A stretch of DNA of 64,000 bases. It comes from Butyrivibrio fibrisolvens. Its GTDB lineage: Bacteria; Bacillota; Clostridia; Lachnospirales; Lachnospiraceae. The DNA lies in assembly GCF_037113525.1 (NCBI RefSeq), contig NZ_CP146963.1, positions 3,596,001 through 3,660,000 on the forward strand, in the 5' to 3' direction. A program made the position numbers and the translations under genes. The notes under the pieces are model-generated. The model did no database searches and had not been told where the DNA came from. It saw only the letters and a program-made list of their open reading frames with translations. Positions 54,024-62,920 of the stretch are shown piece after piece. Within the stretch, counting starts at the first letter, position 1, and the number at the start of each line of letters is the position of its first letter.

Positions 54024-55487
54024 GAGCACTCCTGTAATCCAGCACCAATTGAACTCTTGGCGGACGTTGTCTGGTACAGTATGTGCTGTTTTAATTAGGC
54101 TGCTTCCGGTCTGATGATGTCCCTTCGGAACTTTTCTTCATCAAAGTCACAACCTGTCTGTAGTATTACATAGAACACTCTGATAGCCTTACATGCAACT
54201 GCTATCTTTGCCTGCATTCCTCCAAGAGGATTTCTTGTTCTGTTCCTGTAATAAAGGAATACATCTTGAAATGCAGGATTCCAGTTCATCAGTGCACGAG
54301 CCGATTCATACATTGTTCTACGTAACTTTCTTCTGCCCCTCTTACTGATTCTTGGCTGCCCTTTTTTCTTTCCAGAACTCTTTTTGACTATCTCTAGCCC
54401 TGCAAGCTTCTGTATCTGCTTTGGGTCAGTGAAACGTCCGATATCACCAACCTCTGCTATAAAGCCAATCACAGTACTCATCCCTACTCCTTTAATGGCG
54501 AGCAGTTTCTCCACATTCGGTACTTCTTTTACTTTTTCCTCCAGGTATTCATCAAGTCTTTTGAGCTGTTCTGCCTTCAGTATATAGTCATTCACAAGAA
54601 CCCAAATCTCGAGTCTTGCAGCCTCACCAGCTTCTAAACCTACACTTTCCTGTGCAGCTTCTACCAGGGTCTGAGCCCTCTTTAGCCCTGCTGCACGTAC
54701 CTTTGCATCACGCCATATCTGATTGATTCCACCTGCCCCAATTTTTAGGATATCCTGTGGAAGTGGTGCACTCTTTAAAAGCATAAGTCCACTTGTTGAA
54801 TCCCAATCGGAATAACAATCCAGATACTCAGGAAAGAATTTTTGCAACCATCCCTGTATCTGATTAGACAGACGCACATGCTGCTTCATGATCTGGTCTC
54901 TACACACAGAGGCTTCTCTAATCTCCGCATATACTCCTTCCGGCAGATAAGAAGTTGAATATCTTCCTTCTTTAACCAACATAGCAATTGTTTTAGGATC
55001 CTTTAGATCACTCTTTTCTGGGCTGTTATCATCCAGTTCTTTGCTTCTATTTACAGTAAATGGATTTACTGTTACAAGCTTTACATCATGATCCTGTAAA
55101 AACTTCTGAAACGTAAGCCAGTAGCAACCAGTAGGCTCGCAGCCAACAATAACCTTCTTCATTTCGGTCTTATTCATGAGTTCCTCAGTCCATCGAAGGA
55201 ATGTAAGGAATCCCATTCGGTCGTTACTAAACTTAAACACTCTTCTGGATAGCTCAAATCCCCTCCAGTCAAACGCTCTACAGAAATGTGTCTGTGATCC
55301 AACATCAACCCCAACAATCAATGTATTTGCCGTAACTTGCTTAAGTCTGTCATTCTGTGTAAAATTCATTTTGAGAAACCTCCGGTTAGCATAAGATGTT
55401 TTTTCATCCGCCAAGATGAACACCTTTATCTTACTTAGAGGTTTCTTTTTATTCAATTGGCGTTATTTCTGAATTACAGGAATGCTC
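54024..55487 (-). mobile_element. IS110-family element (IS1111-like subterminal repeats)
   Basis: GAGCACTCCTGTAATCC (54024-54040) is inverted at 55471-55487 as GAATTACAGGAATGCTC, 15 of 17 bases matching, and a second pair CCAATTGAA is inside each. These flank the transposase as subterminal inverted repeats do in the IS1111 subgroup. True ends lie some bases outside; the left end must be before 55502, where a palindromic repeat begins. Confidence 0.65.
54095..55369 (-). CDS. IS110-family DEDD transposase
   Basis: The 424-residue protein has an N-terminal RuvC-like DEDD domain (GVDVGSQTHFCRAF, VIVGCEPTGCYW, KSDLKDPKTIA) and a C-terminal Transposase_20 domain (about 290-380, IKGVGMSTVIGFIAEVGDIG) where the family's Ser nucleophile resides. 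Such enzymes are guided by a small RNA from the element's non-coding end. The ATG at 55367-55369 follows GGAGG by nine bases; a 29-codon extension begins further upstream without need. The frame is complete. Confidence 0.92.
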   Translation of the reverse strand: MNFTQNDRLKQVTANTLIVGVDVGSQTHFCRAFDWRGFELSRRVFKFSNDRMGFLTFLRWTEELMNKTEMKKVIVGCEPTGCYWLTFQKFLQDHDVKLVTVNPFTVNRSKELDDNSPEKSDLKDPKTIAMLVKEGRYSTSYLPEGVYAEIREASVCRDQIMKQHVRLSNQIQGWLQKFFPEYLDCYSDWDSTSGLMLLKSAPLPQDILKIGAGGINQIWRDAKVRAAGLKRAQTLVEAAQESVGLEAGEAARLEIWVLVNDYILKAEQLKRLDEYLEEKVKEVPNVEKLLAIKGVGMSTVIGFIAEVGDIGRFTDPKQIQKLAGLEIVKKSSGKKKGQPRISKRGRRKLRRTMYESARALMNWNPAFQDVFLYYRNRTRNPLGGMQAKIAVACKAIRVFYVILQTGCDFDEEKFRRDIIRPEAA

Positions 55488-55501
55488 CATTTCGTGTAGT
55501 A

Positions 55502-55588
55502 TACTCAAACTTCACACAGATGAAATCGCCACATGTTTGGAGGATTCCTGAGGTATTAGTCTTCTGTTATATATGCGAAGTTTGAGTA
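55502..55588. repeat. Short relative (copy D) of the palindromic element
   Basis: TACTCAAACTTC (55502-55513) and GAAGTTTGAGTA (55577-55588) are inverted ends, like the ends of copy C. Between them is GGATTCCTGAGG, the sequence that starts the hairpin arms in copies A and C, but the long hairpin is absent. It abuts the left end of the IS110-family element. Confidence 0.6.
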
Positions 55589-55596
55589 AATATAAA

Positions 55597-55663
55597 AATC
55601 CCGATGCTTAGCTATTAATTACGATACCATAATGAAACCGTATCAGCAAAACACCGGGATAGA
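55597..55663 (-). terminator. Terminator after ddh
   Basis: On the minus strand ATCCCGGTG and CATCGGGAT pair with one G-T, with an inner GATAC/GTATC pair, and TTTTTATATTT follows. It lies 28 bases after the ddh stop. Confidence 0.65.
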
Positions 55664-55691
55664 TGATCATGTATTTACTTGAAAGCGTATA

Positions 55692-56672
55692 TTAGAGAAG
55701 GTGAGCTCTGAGTTCCTCTCCGCTCTTTTCTGAAAGGTATGCCGGAGGTACATCAAGAACTGTCTTGCATCCGCGCTGTCCTTCATCATACATTCTCTTA
55801 ACTGCTCTTGCATAAGCTACGAGCACGCTTGTAGTAAATTCCGGGTTTGAATCAAGCTTTAAGCTATATTCAATGATGTGATTATTTTCTTTGTTAACGC
55901 CTGTTCTGCCACTTCTGAATACAAATCCGCCATGAGCCATGCCAGAATGATTCTTATTAAACTCATCCTCATCGATGAAGTGCACAGTTGTATTGTATTC
56001 ATCAAAGTAGTTAGGCATCTCTTTGATCTCTTTTTCGATGCGAGCCTTATCAGCACCTTCCTTAGCTACAACAAACACTTCTCTTGTGTGCTTGTCACGA
56101 GTTGTAAGTTCTGGATTCTCACCATTTCTTACAGCTTCAAGAGCTGCTTCTACAGGGATTGTGTACTGCTTAGCATTCTTAACGCCTTCGATACGACGAA
56201 CAGCATCTGAGTGACCCTGGCTTACGCCCTTGCCCCAGAATGTGTAGTCCTTACCATCAGGAAGAATAGCATTAGCATATACTCTGTTAAGTGAGAAAAG
56301 ACCTGGATCCCAACCGCATGAGATAAGACCTACATGGTCAGATTCCTTAGCTGCCTTATCAACATTTGCAAAGTGCTCAGGAATACGTGCGTGAGTATCG
56401 AAGCTGTCAATTACGTTGAAAAGCTTAGCGTATTCAGGTGTCTGAGTAGGAAGATCTGTTGCTGAACCACCGCACAGAACCATAACATCGATCTTATCTT
56501 TCCAGTCTGCAACTTCGTTTATATTAACTACAGGTACATCCTTAGAGATGATAGATACTGTTGAAGGATCTCTTCTTGTAAATACTGCAACAAGCTCCAT
56601 ATCAGGCGCTGCGTTAACTGCTATCTCAACACCTCTTCCAAGGTTACCGTAACCGATTATACCGATCTTCAT
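55692..56672 (-). CDS. ddh: meso-Diaminopimelate dehydrogenase
   Basis: Ddh makes meso-diaminopimelate directly from tetrahydrodipicolinate, ammonia and NADPH, for lysine and cell wall. The 326 residues begin with the NADP-binding MKIGIIGYGNLGRGVEIAV and contain CGWDPGLFSLNRVY and GKGVSQGHSDAVRRIEGV, both typical. The site CAGGAGGAAATA precedes the ATG. It stands alone with its own terminator. Confidence 0.95.
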   Translation of the reverse strand: MKIGIIGYGNLGRGVEIAVNAAPDMELVAVFTRRDPSTVSIISKDVPVVNINEVADWKDKIDVMVLCGGSATDLPTQTPEYAKLFNVIDSFDTHARIPEHFANVDKAAKESDHVGLISCGWDPGLFSLNRVYANAILPDGKDYTFWGKGVSQGHSDAVRRIEGVKNAKQYTIPVEAALEAVRNGENPELTTRDKHTREVFVVAKEGADKARIEKEIKEMPNYFDEYNTTVHFIDEDEFNKNHSGMAHGGFVFRSGRTGVNKENNHIIEYSLKLDSNPEFTTSVLVAYARAVKRMYDEGQRGCKTVLDVPPAYLSEKSGEELRAHLL

Positions 56673-56789
56673 AATACTTATTTCCTCCTGTAAAAAAAAT
56701 GATCTCGACTGTAAGTCGCACCTAACAATTATATTATAGATTGTGCGCTAAATAAATATATCCAATGCATATTTATAGATAAAAAGTAC

Positions 56790-57419
56790 TTAATTTTTTA
56801 TAAACTTCTCTGCATACTCAGGAAACTCTTTTAAGCTACCAAGTATTTTATCAGCAAGTTCCTTCATTTCATCATCCGCTGGAATAAGGTCAGGAACCAT
56901 GACTGTAACCATATCTGCTGCCTTTCCTGCGCGTACTCCGTTGAAACTGTCTTCTACGACCATACATTCACTTGCATCTACTCCAAGTTCTTTTGCTGCA
57001 TAAATAAAGATATCCGGAGCAGGCTTACCGTTTTCAAGCTGATTACCACTTATTATCTGATCAAAGTAAGATTCCATGTCAGTATCTTTAAGATATCGCT
57101 GGGCAACCTGCTTAGCTGAAGATGTAGCTATTGCTGTGCGAAGGCCGTTTTCTTTGCACCATTTAAGGGTCTCTAATGTTCCTTCCTTGATCGGGATTCC
57201 TTTTCTTATTTCTTCCTCAGTGTATTTATTCTTAAGTTCATATATCTTGTCTGAGTCGTAGCCGTTATCCTTAAGCATCTGCACGATATTTACATGACTT
57301 CTGCCTATGAGCTGTAAATAAAATTCATTAGGAATTCCTGCCTTGAGCCAGGCTTCCCTGTATACAGCCTCTGTATCGTACAATGTTCCATCCATGTCAA
57401 AAATTACTGCTTTAATCAT
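56790..57419 (-). CDS. HAD-family phosphatase, beta-phosphoglucomutase-like
   Basis: The 209-residue protein has all HAD motifs: FDMDGTLYDTEAV (nucleophile Asp9), IATSSA, Lys in NGKPAPDIF and the acidic VVEDSFNGVRAGKAA. The cap is helical (subfamily I), as in beta-phosphoglucomutase and sugar-phosphate phosphatases. Substrate is uncertain. It lies about 57 bases after the asparaginase gene in the same direction and may be co-transcribed. Confidence 0.9.
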   Translation of the reverse strand: MIKAVIFDMDGTLYDTEAVYREAWLKAGIPNEFYLQLIGRSHVNIVQMLKDNGYDSDKIYELKNKYTEEEIRKGIPIKEGTLETLKWCKENGLRTAIATSSAKQVAQRYLKDTDMESYFDQIISGNQLENGKPAPDIFIYAAKELGVDASECMVVEDSFNGVRAGKAADMVTVMVPDLIPADDEMKELADKILGSLKEFPEYAEKFIKN

Positions 57420-57475
57420 TCAAAATCCTTTCCAAATTCCAACTGCAATTTACTATTCTTCCAACAATTTTCGAA

Positions 57476-58474
57476 TCACTTAATAGTCATCTCACCAGCG
57501 ATGTTAAGTGAGTAGTAGTCTCTAATCTCTGAAAGGTCACTGGTCATACCAAGTATCCACATAAGCTTCGTAAGGGCCGCTTCGCCAGTCATATCATGAG
57601 CTTCAAGGGCTCCAATCTCCAAGGTTCTTCGTCCTGTTTCATAGACATCCATCTTGGAACCTTCATACCTGCACTGAGTTCCAACAACTACGGTCATACC
57701 GCCCTTTATAAGCTTATCAAGAGTGCCTATAAAATCATGCTTTAAAAATGGCATTCCGCCGATTCCATATGCTTCAATATAAAGGCCCTTATAACCCTGA
57801 TCTGCCAAGGATTCAAGAAAGCTCCTGTGAATACCAGGGAACATCTTGATCATGCAGACCTTATCTGAAAATGTATTCGAAAGCTTGAAGATACCAGTTC
57901 TATCAGGTACTGCTGCCTTATCAATCTTCATACCAAGCGAGCTTATAGTAGCGATGTTAGGATAGTTAATACTTTCAAATGCATCAAAGCTAAGGGATCT
58001 AACCTTTGAAGCTCTGCAGCCCAGCATTACTTTTCTATTAAACGCTACGAATACTCCAGGTATCTGACTTGCCGCCATGTGGATCGCACATCTGCAGTTC
58101 TCCATTGCATCAGCCACAGGATTGGTTATAGACAGCTGCGAACCTGTGATGACTACCGGAATACCAATATTCCTTAACATAAAAGACAACATAGATGACG
58201 TATATGCCAGTGTATCTGTTCCATGAATAACTACGATTCCATCATAGCTATTCCTACACTCACTGATACGCTCCGCCAGCTGACTCCAGTCCTCAGGGAA
58301 GATATTGGCACTATCAAGAGAACAGAAATCCTCTATCTCAATATCCGTATCTCCTGATACCATCTTAAGTTCCTTTTGCATATCGTAGATGGAAAGGCCG
58401 GGAATCAGTCCATTCCCTTTCATAACAGCAGATAATGTCCCACCTGTATTTATGATCAATATTTTCTTACTCAA
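57476..58474 (-). CDS. L-asparaginase, type I-like
   Basis: The protein has both asparaginase threonine motifs: INTGGTLSAV at the start and VVIHGTDTLAYTSSML near residue 85. Without a signal peptide, it should be cytoplasmic, turning asparagine into aspartate and ammonia. I place the start at the TTG 58472-58474, because AGGAG lies eight bases before it; a longer TTG frame to 58501 would place that site inside the gene. This gives 332 residues, normal for the family. Confidence 0.88.
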   Translation of the reverse strand: MSKKILIINTGGTLSAVMKGNGLIPGLSIYDMQKELKMVSGDTDIEIEDFCSLDSANIFPEDWSQLAERISECRNSYDGIVVIHGTDTLAYTSSMLSFMLRNIGIPVVITGSQLSITNPVADAMENCRCAIHMAASQIPGVFVAFNRKVMLGCRASKVRSLSFDAFESINYPNIATISSLGMKIDKAAVPDRTGIFKLSNTFSDKVCMIKMFPGIHRSFLESLADQGYKGLYIEAYGIGGMPFLKHDFIGTLDKLIKGGMTVVVGTQCRYEGSKMDVYETGRRTLEIGALEAHDMTGEAALTKLMWILGMTSDLSEIRDYYSLNIAGEMTIK

Positions 58475-58614
58475 AACAAATGCTCCTAAAAAATCTTTCA
58501 ATTATTCCAATAAAACCATCTACTACTATATCTGTTTTCTTAATAAAAAGAAACAGCAACTCTTAACAAGAACCTATATCCTTTTCACTTCAAAAGCATG
58601 AACTTATTTCACAG

Positions 58615-58848
58615 AAACTTCGCACTTATAAAACATACTCAATACTTTGAATATTCCTGAGGGTGGCCGTTAATAAATGATTTTCTTGTCTTTGAAAGTA
58701 TTAAAAAATTCAAGAGCTTGATAGATGGAATAATATATTCCAGATATCATGCCTTGAATTTTTAATACTTTCATGACAAGAAAATCATTTATTAACGGCC
58801 ACCCTCAGGAATACGCGAAGCCTTAAGCATTTTACAAGTGCGAAGTTT
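58615..58848. repeat. Large palindromic element, copy C
   Basis: Ends AAACTTCGCACTT and AAGTGCGAAGTTT (58615-58627, 58836-58848) are perfect inverted repeats. Inside, 38-bp arms (58653-58690, 58775-58812) pair perfectly, followed by the TTT/AT loop, helix GAAAGTATTA/TAATACTTTC, the AGCTT/ATGC loop, the GA/GA mismatch and a plain GGAATA-ATATTCC tip. It lacks the extra tip stem of copies A and B. It lies between two genes of the same direction. Confidence 0.95.
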
Positions 58849-58856
58849 GAGCCATC

Positions 58857-61550
58857 TCACTCAACGTTCTTGAGTGCCACATCCATCGGAATTCTCTTAA
58901 TCCTGATGTAATCAACAACCGATACAAGCGCATATCCTATAAGCAGATATACGATCGACAATATCATGGACACAGGAAGCAAATAGAATGCAAAGTATCC
59001 GTCCATCTGGAGCATGAATACGTGGAACACCCATGTCATAAGATAATAGCCGATGCCAAATCCCACTATAGAACACAACACAACTACAATGGCCGTTGGC
59101 AACATATAAAGTGATGCGATCTCCTTATTGCTAAAGCCAAGGATCTTGGTCATGGAGATTGCACCTTCATTTCTTTCAATGATTATCTTGGCAAGAAGAT
59201 ATATAAGAGCTGCTGCAAGGACTATCAGCGCATACTTAAATATATCTATTATTCCGCCAAGTGAATGCTTGAGCTGAACAGTGACCTTCAATATGTCATC
59301 CTTGGTGATCACAGTTGCTATGTTCTCTTCTTCGATATCCTTGATCTCATTTCTGGTAAAAAAGCCTGAGAACTCTTCATCCTTCCTGTCAAAAACGCTA
59401 TTAAAGCTATCACCACTCATAAACAGCGCTATTCCGCCGTCATACTGAACTTCTCCAACGATCTTAAAGTTGTATGATTTATTCTCATACTCTTCATGAA
59501 CAGATATCGTATCTCCTTTAGATATACCAAACTTTGATGCAAAAGCACTTGATATATAGGCTTGTCCTGGAGCTGTCTTATTATCAAGACTTACATATGC
59601 GCTTTCATCAGCGATTCCGTATACAGATACGCTTTCATCGCCGCCGCTTCCCATACCGGTCCTGAATGAGCTCTTTTTCTTTTCATATAAAAGACTTGTC
59701 ATACTAAACTTCTCTGCAGACTCTTCGGAAGTCGTAATGATGTCACCATCTTCATCCTCGTAGTCCATGAGTATGTACTGATAATCAGTAAACATCATAT
59801 CTGTAGCCTTGTCTGCATAGTGATTAAGCGAATCCGGAAGTCCGAATGCAAAGCACATCATAAGCTCAATGAATATAACTCCAAAGATCAGCACCAGGTA
59901 GTTAGGCATATTTTGGAAAAGAATCCTTAGCCTGAACCTCCTCATAAATGACCACTTTGGAAGTCGTCTTGCCTTAGTCCTTCTACTCCTGACAAGATCA
60001 TGACGAAGGAACCTTAAAGGACTTAGCTGGAGCTTATTTACTATTACAAATAAATTAATGAAAAACATAAGTACCAGTGGAATAATAGTTGTCTTAACAA
60101 GTGCGGTATTACTCCATACAAGATGACAGGTAGGAAGACTGTAACTTTCATAGTACAGGTTTACAGCTACATCTTTAAACAAGGTATAACCTAGAACATT
60201 ACCAATTACAGCTCCGATGATCGTGACAATAAGAGGCATGGACATATAGTGAACTATAAGCTCTCTCTTACTGTAGCCTGATGCACGAAGCGTTCCTATT
60301 ACTGATGCTTCCTTGTCTATGGTATTACTTATAGTGATAGCAAATATAAATGCGATTACGCCGATCAGAATATAACACAGGATACTTGTAGCTGATGAGT
60401 CGCCTTCAATATCGGAAGGAGCGAAATTGCTAGCCTGCCTCAGATACTCAGGAAGGTAATCTTCAATCTCATTATCATGTACAAGCGTCTGCGTAATAAG
60501 AGCCTTCAGAAAATTCTCAGCATGATCAGCCTGCTCTATCTTATCTTGCGGCTTAGTATCATAAAGGTATGCATAGTTATAATGAATTCTTGTATTTAAT
60601 CTGTTAAATCCCTCAGGAGTCACCATGGCAACGTCAAAGCCAAAAGCATCAAACATAAGATCTGTGTTAGATTCATGAAGTGTCAGATAATCCACATACG
60701 ACAGAAGACCTACAACTGTAAACTCCTTGCCTCCGACAGTTATGGTATCTCCCATGTTTATGCCAACGTTACTTGCATGCATTCTGTCTATCGCAATCTC
60801 ATCATCTTTCTCCGGAGCTCTTCCTTCGTTAAAAGAAGCTTTGTCTATCTGAGCATCGCTTTTAAATATCCTGACATTGGCATCTCCCACGCCATCATTA
60901 TCTTTGTCTTCGTCTGCTTCTCTGTAGAAGTTTTCATAGATCGTGACAGGGACTGCAGCAAAGCCTTCATCGTTTAGATTGTATCTGTCAGCAATCTCAT
61001 CCCACTCTTCGTCTACCTTTTTAGTAACTTCATCGTGGGCTTCTTTATAAGCTTCATCTACCGCTTCTTTATACTCATCAGACTCTTTAGCTTCTTTTTT
61101 AGCTTCGTCAAAAGAGCTTTCCATTGCAGCGTCTATCTGCTGCTTTATGATCTCTTCATCAGTTATTCCATATGCCTGGCACTGGACACGGACGTTTTCT
61201 TCAATCGCAGCAGTTACCTGCTCATCCAGTTCTTCTTCAATTGCTTTTGCAACTTCCTTGTCAGCTTCTTCCATACCTTTATCTATAAAATACTGAAGGA
61301 CATCTGCTTTATCGCCTGTACTTATGGCTTCAAGGAGCTCTTCTTTAGCTTTTTTCTCAAGTTCAAAAGAGCCGTCTTCAAGGACCAGATCTTCTCTACC
61401 CTTATCAACAGATGCGAGCATGCTGTCATGACCTACGTACATTCCAGATATAACACCGATCATAACTACCATGAAGACTATAATTACAAGGTATTTGTGC
61501 CATTCATTTTTTAATTCTTTGGGGATTCTTTTTATAAGTGGATTTCTCAT
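58857..61550 (-). CDS. FtsX-type ABC permease with long coiled-coil insert
   Basis: The 897-residue protein has a first membrane span (about 20-42), then a Glu/Ala/Lys-rich, probably coiled-coil segment (about 60-195), a MacB-like extracytoplasmic domain (about 200-360), two FtsX blocks of three or four spans (from about 385 and 770) and a second external domain. MacB/FtsX systems work as mechanical pumps rather than importers. The ATG at 61548-61550 is chosen since GGAGG lies nine bases upstream; the earlier ATG touches that site. It pairs with the ATPase encoded 19 bases upstream. Confidence 0.9.
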   Translation of the reverse strand: MRNPLIKRIPKELKNEWHKYLVIIVFMVVMIGVISGMYVGHDSMLASVDKGREDLVLEDGSFELEKKAKEELLEAISTGDKADVLQYFIDKGMEEADKEVAKAIEEELDEQVTAAIEENVRVQCQAYGITDEEIIKQQIDAAMESSFDEAKKEAKESDEYKEAVDEAYKEAHDEVTKKVDEEWDEIADRYNLNDEGFAAVPVTIYENFYREADEDKDNDGVGDANVRIFKSDAQIDKASFNEGRAPEKDDEIAIDRMHASNVGINMGDTITVGGKEFTVVGLLSYVDYLTLHESNTDLMFDAFGFDVAMVTPEGFNRLNTRIHYNYAYLYDTKPQDKIEQADHAENFLKALITQTLVHDNEIEDYLPEYLRQASNFAPSDIEGDSSATSILCYILIGVIAFIFAITISNTIDKEASVIGTLRASGYSKRELIVHYMSMPLIVTIIGAVIGNVLGYTLFKDVAVNLYYESYSLPTCHLVWSNTALVKTTIIPLVLMFFINLFVIVNKLQLSPLRFLRHDLVRSRRTKARRLPKWSFMRRFRLRILFQNMPNYLVLIFGVIFIELMMCFAFGLPDSLNHYADKATDMMFTDYQYILMDYEDEDGDIITTSEESAEKFSMTSLLYEKKKSSFRTGMGSGGDESVSVYGIADESAYVSLDNKTAPGQAYISSAFASKFGISKGDTISVHEEYENKSYNFKIVGEVQYDGGIALFMSGDSFNSVFDRKDEEFSGFFTRNEIKDIEEENIATVITKDDILKVTVQLKHSLGGIIDIFKYALIVLAAALIYLLAKIIIERNEGAISMTKILGFSNKEIASLYMLPTAIVVVLCSIVGFGIGYYLMTWVFHVFMLQMDGYFAFYLLPVSMILSIVYLLIGYALVSVVDYIRIKRIPMDVALKNVE

Positions 61551-61568
61551 AGTCACCATCCTCCCCTT

Positions 61569-62273
61569 TTACCAATCAAGTTCTGATGCAGGGATTTTCT
61601 TTTCGTTCATGTCATTATGGCGCACAACGCCGTCACGAAGCTTTATGACATGATCAGCCATGTACTTGATCGCTTCGTTGTGAGTGACCATTATGATGGT
61701 ACTTCCATACTTCTTGTTGCAGTCTTCGATAAGAGCCAGGATCTCTTTGGACGTCTTATAATCAAGAGCTCCTGTAGGCTCGTCGCACATGAGGATATCG
61801 GGATTCTTGACTACTGCTCTTCCTATTGAGACTCTCTGCTGCTGACCGCCTGATAACTGATTGGGATATTTGTATTTGTGGTCCTGAAGACCAAGAGTTG
61901 TAATTACTTCTTCGACGTCTAAGGGATCATCTGAAAGGTAAGCACCTACTTCGATATTCTCTTTGACATTAAGATTGGGGATAAGATTATACATTTGGAA
62001 TACATATCCAAGGTGCTTGCGCCTGTACATTGTAAGCTGGTTTTCATTCATGTCTTCTAACTTGTCACCGCCTATGCTTACAAAGCCTTCATCAGGTGTA
62101 TCAATGCCACCTATGATATTTAGAAGAGTTGATTTACCGGAACCGGATGGCCCAAGAAGTACGCAGAACTCACCTTTCCCGACAGTAAAGTTCATGCCTC
62201 TAAGTACTTCCTGCCGTGCTTCTCCTGTCCCAAAACTCTTTTTAAGATCTTTGATCTCTAGAAAATCTTTCAT
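61569..62273 (-). CDS. ABC ATPase of the FtsX-type system
   Basis: The 234-residue ATPase of the MacB/LolD type has GPSGSGKST, LSGGQQQRVSIGRAV, ILMCDEPTGALD and switch His in MVTHNEA. It energises the adjacent FtsX-type permease. The ATG at 62271-62273 has GGAG upstream; the longer frame is not needed. Its promoter region has a perfect sigma-A consensus with two operators, so the unit is probably off until an inducer releases a repressor. Confidence 0.93.
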   Translation of the reverse strand: MKDFLEIKDLKKSFGTGEARQEVLRGMNFTVGKGEFCVLLGPSGSGKSTLLNIIGGIDTPDEGFVSIGGDKLEDMNENQLTMYRRKHLGYVFQMYNLIPNLNVKENIEVGAYLSDDPLDVEEVITTLGLQDHKYKYPNQLSGGQQQRVSIGRAVVKNPDILMCDEPTGALDYKTSKEILALIEDCNKKYGSTIIMVTHNEAIKYMADHVIKLRDGVVRHNDMNEKKIPASELDW

Positions 62274-62366
62274 AACTTTTCTCCATTTCTGATCTGTTTT
62301 TATAAACAAATAGACATGAGAAAAGACTCTTTATTTAAAGCCCTTTTCTCACCGTCCCCCCTTGGT

Positions 62367-62417
62367 GTTAGCAAGAACTAACTCCTTCATTATAGTTAGC
62401 AAACTCTAACTTGTCAA
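62367..62417 (-). promoter_or_regulatory. Consensus promoter with tandem operators for the FtsX-type ABC unit
   Basis: On the minus strand TTGACA (62412-62417) and TATAAT (62389-62394) are 17 bases apart, both perfect. A palindrome GTTAGAGTTTGCTAAC (62395-62410) fills the spacer and a second, GTTAGTTCTTGCTAAC (62367-62382), lies at the start site, 28 bases away. This is the layout of a TetR- or MarR-type repressor site; no such gene is in view. Confidence 0.85.
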
Positions 62418-62565
62418 AGGTTAACAAACTTTCGTTTTGCACCGATATAGGTTATGATGGTCTGATTTCTTGATCGATCACTGCATAATGGCCATACTTT
62501 ATTGTATCCAAGTAACTTTTGACCCTGTGTCATAATATACCAATTGTTAACTCAAGGAGGTTTTT

Positions 62566-62820
62566 ATGAGAGTTCTTTTCGCACCAGGAGTTGTTAGAGA
62601 AGTAGTAGCAGCAGAAGTTGTTCCTATGGATATCGGCGATGGCAAGATCATTGGTACTCAGGTTAACTTCACCCTTGCACCTTCAGGTGACAAGCTTGAG
62701 TATATCTATAGCCAGTCTGTTCCGATCGAAGAATCAGGTCAGCGTGCCATTGATTTTGTAAACGGCCTTTACGAAAAGGGATTTGCTGATTTTACAGCTG
62801 AACCTACCGAGGTTTTGTAA
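62566..62820 (+). CDS. Small unknown protein, 84 residues
   Basis: The protein begins MRVLFAPGVVREVVAAEVVP and appears to be an alpha/beta domain with a helix SGQRAIDFVNGLYEKGF near the C-terminus. It has no signal or membrane segment. AAGGAGG precedes the ATG at a good distance. It is monocistronic, divergent from the ABC unit and followed by a terminator. I know no family for it. Confidence 0.7.
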   Translation: MRVLFAPGVVREVVAAEVVPMDIGDGKIIGTQVNFTLAPSGDKLEYIYSQSVPIEESGQRAIDFVNGLYEKGFADFTAEPTEVL

Positions 62821-62866
62821 TGGCTTACGTATAATATTCCTATCGCATCATATTTGTCTAATATAA

Positions 62867-62912
62867 AAGGATCTGCTATTTAGTCTAACTAAAAGGCAGA
62901 TCCTTATTTTTT
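62867..62912. terminator. Terminator between convergent genes
   Basis: AAGGATCTGC (62867-62876) and GCAGATCCTT (62896-62905) enclose a second stem TTTAGT-CTA-ACTAAA. ATTTTTT follows on the plus strand and TTTTATATT on the minus strand. Confidence 0.85.
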
Positions 62913-62920
62913 AAATCACT

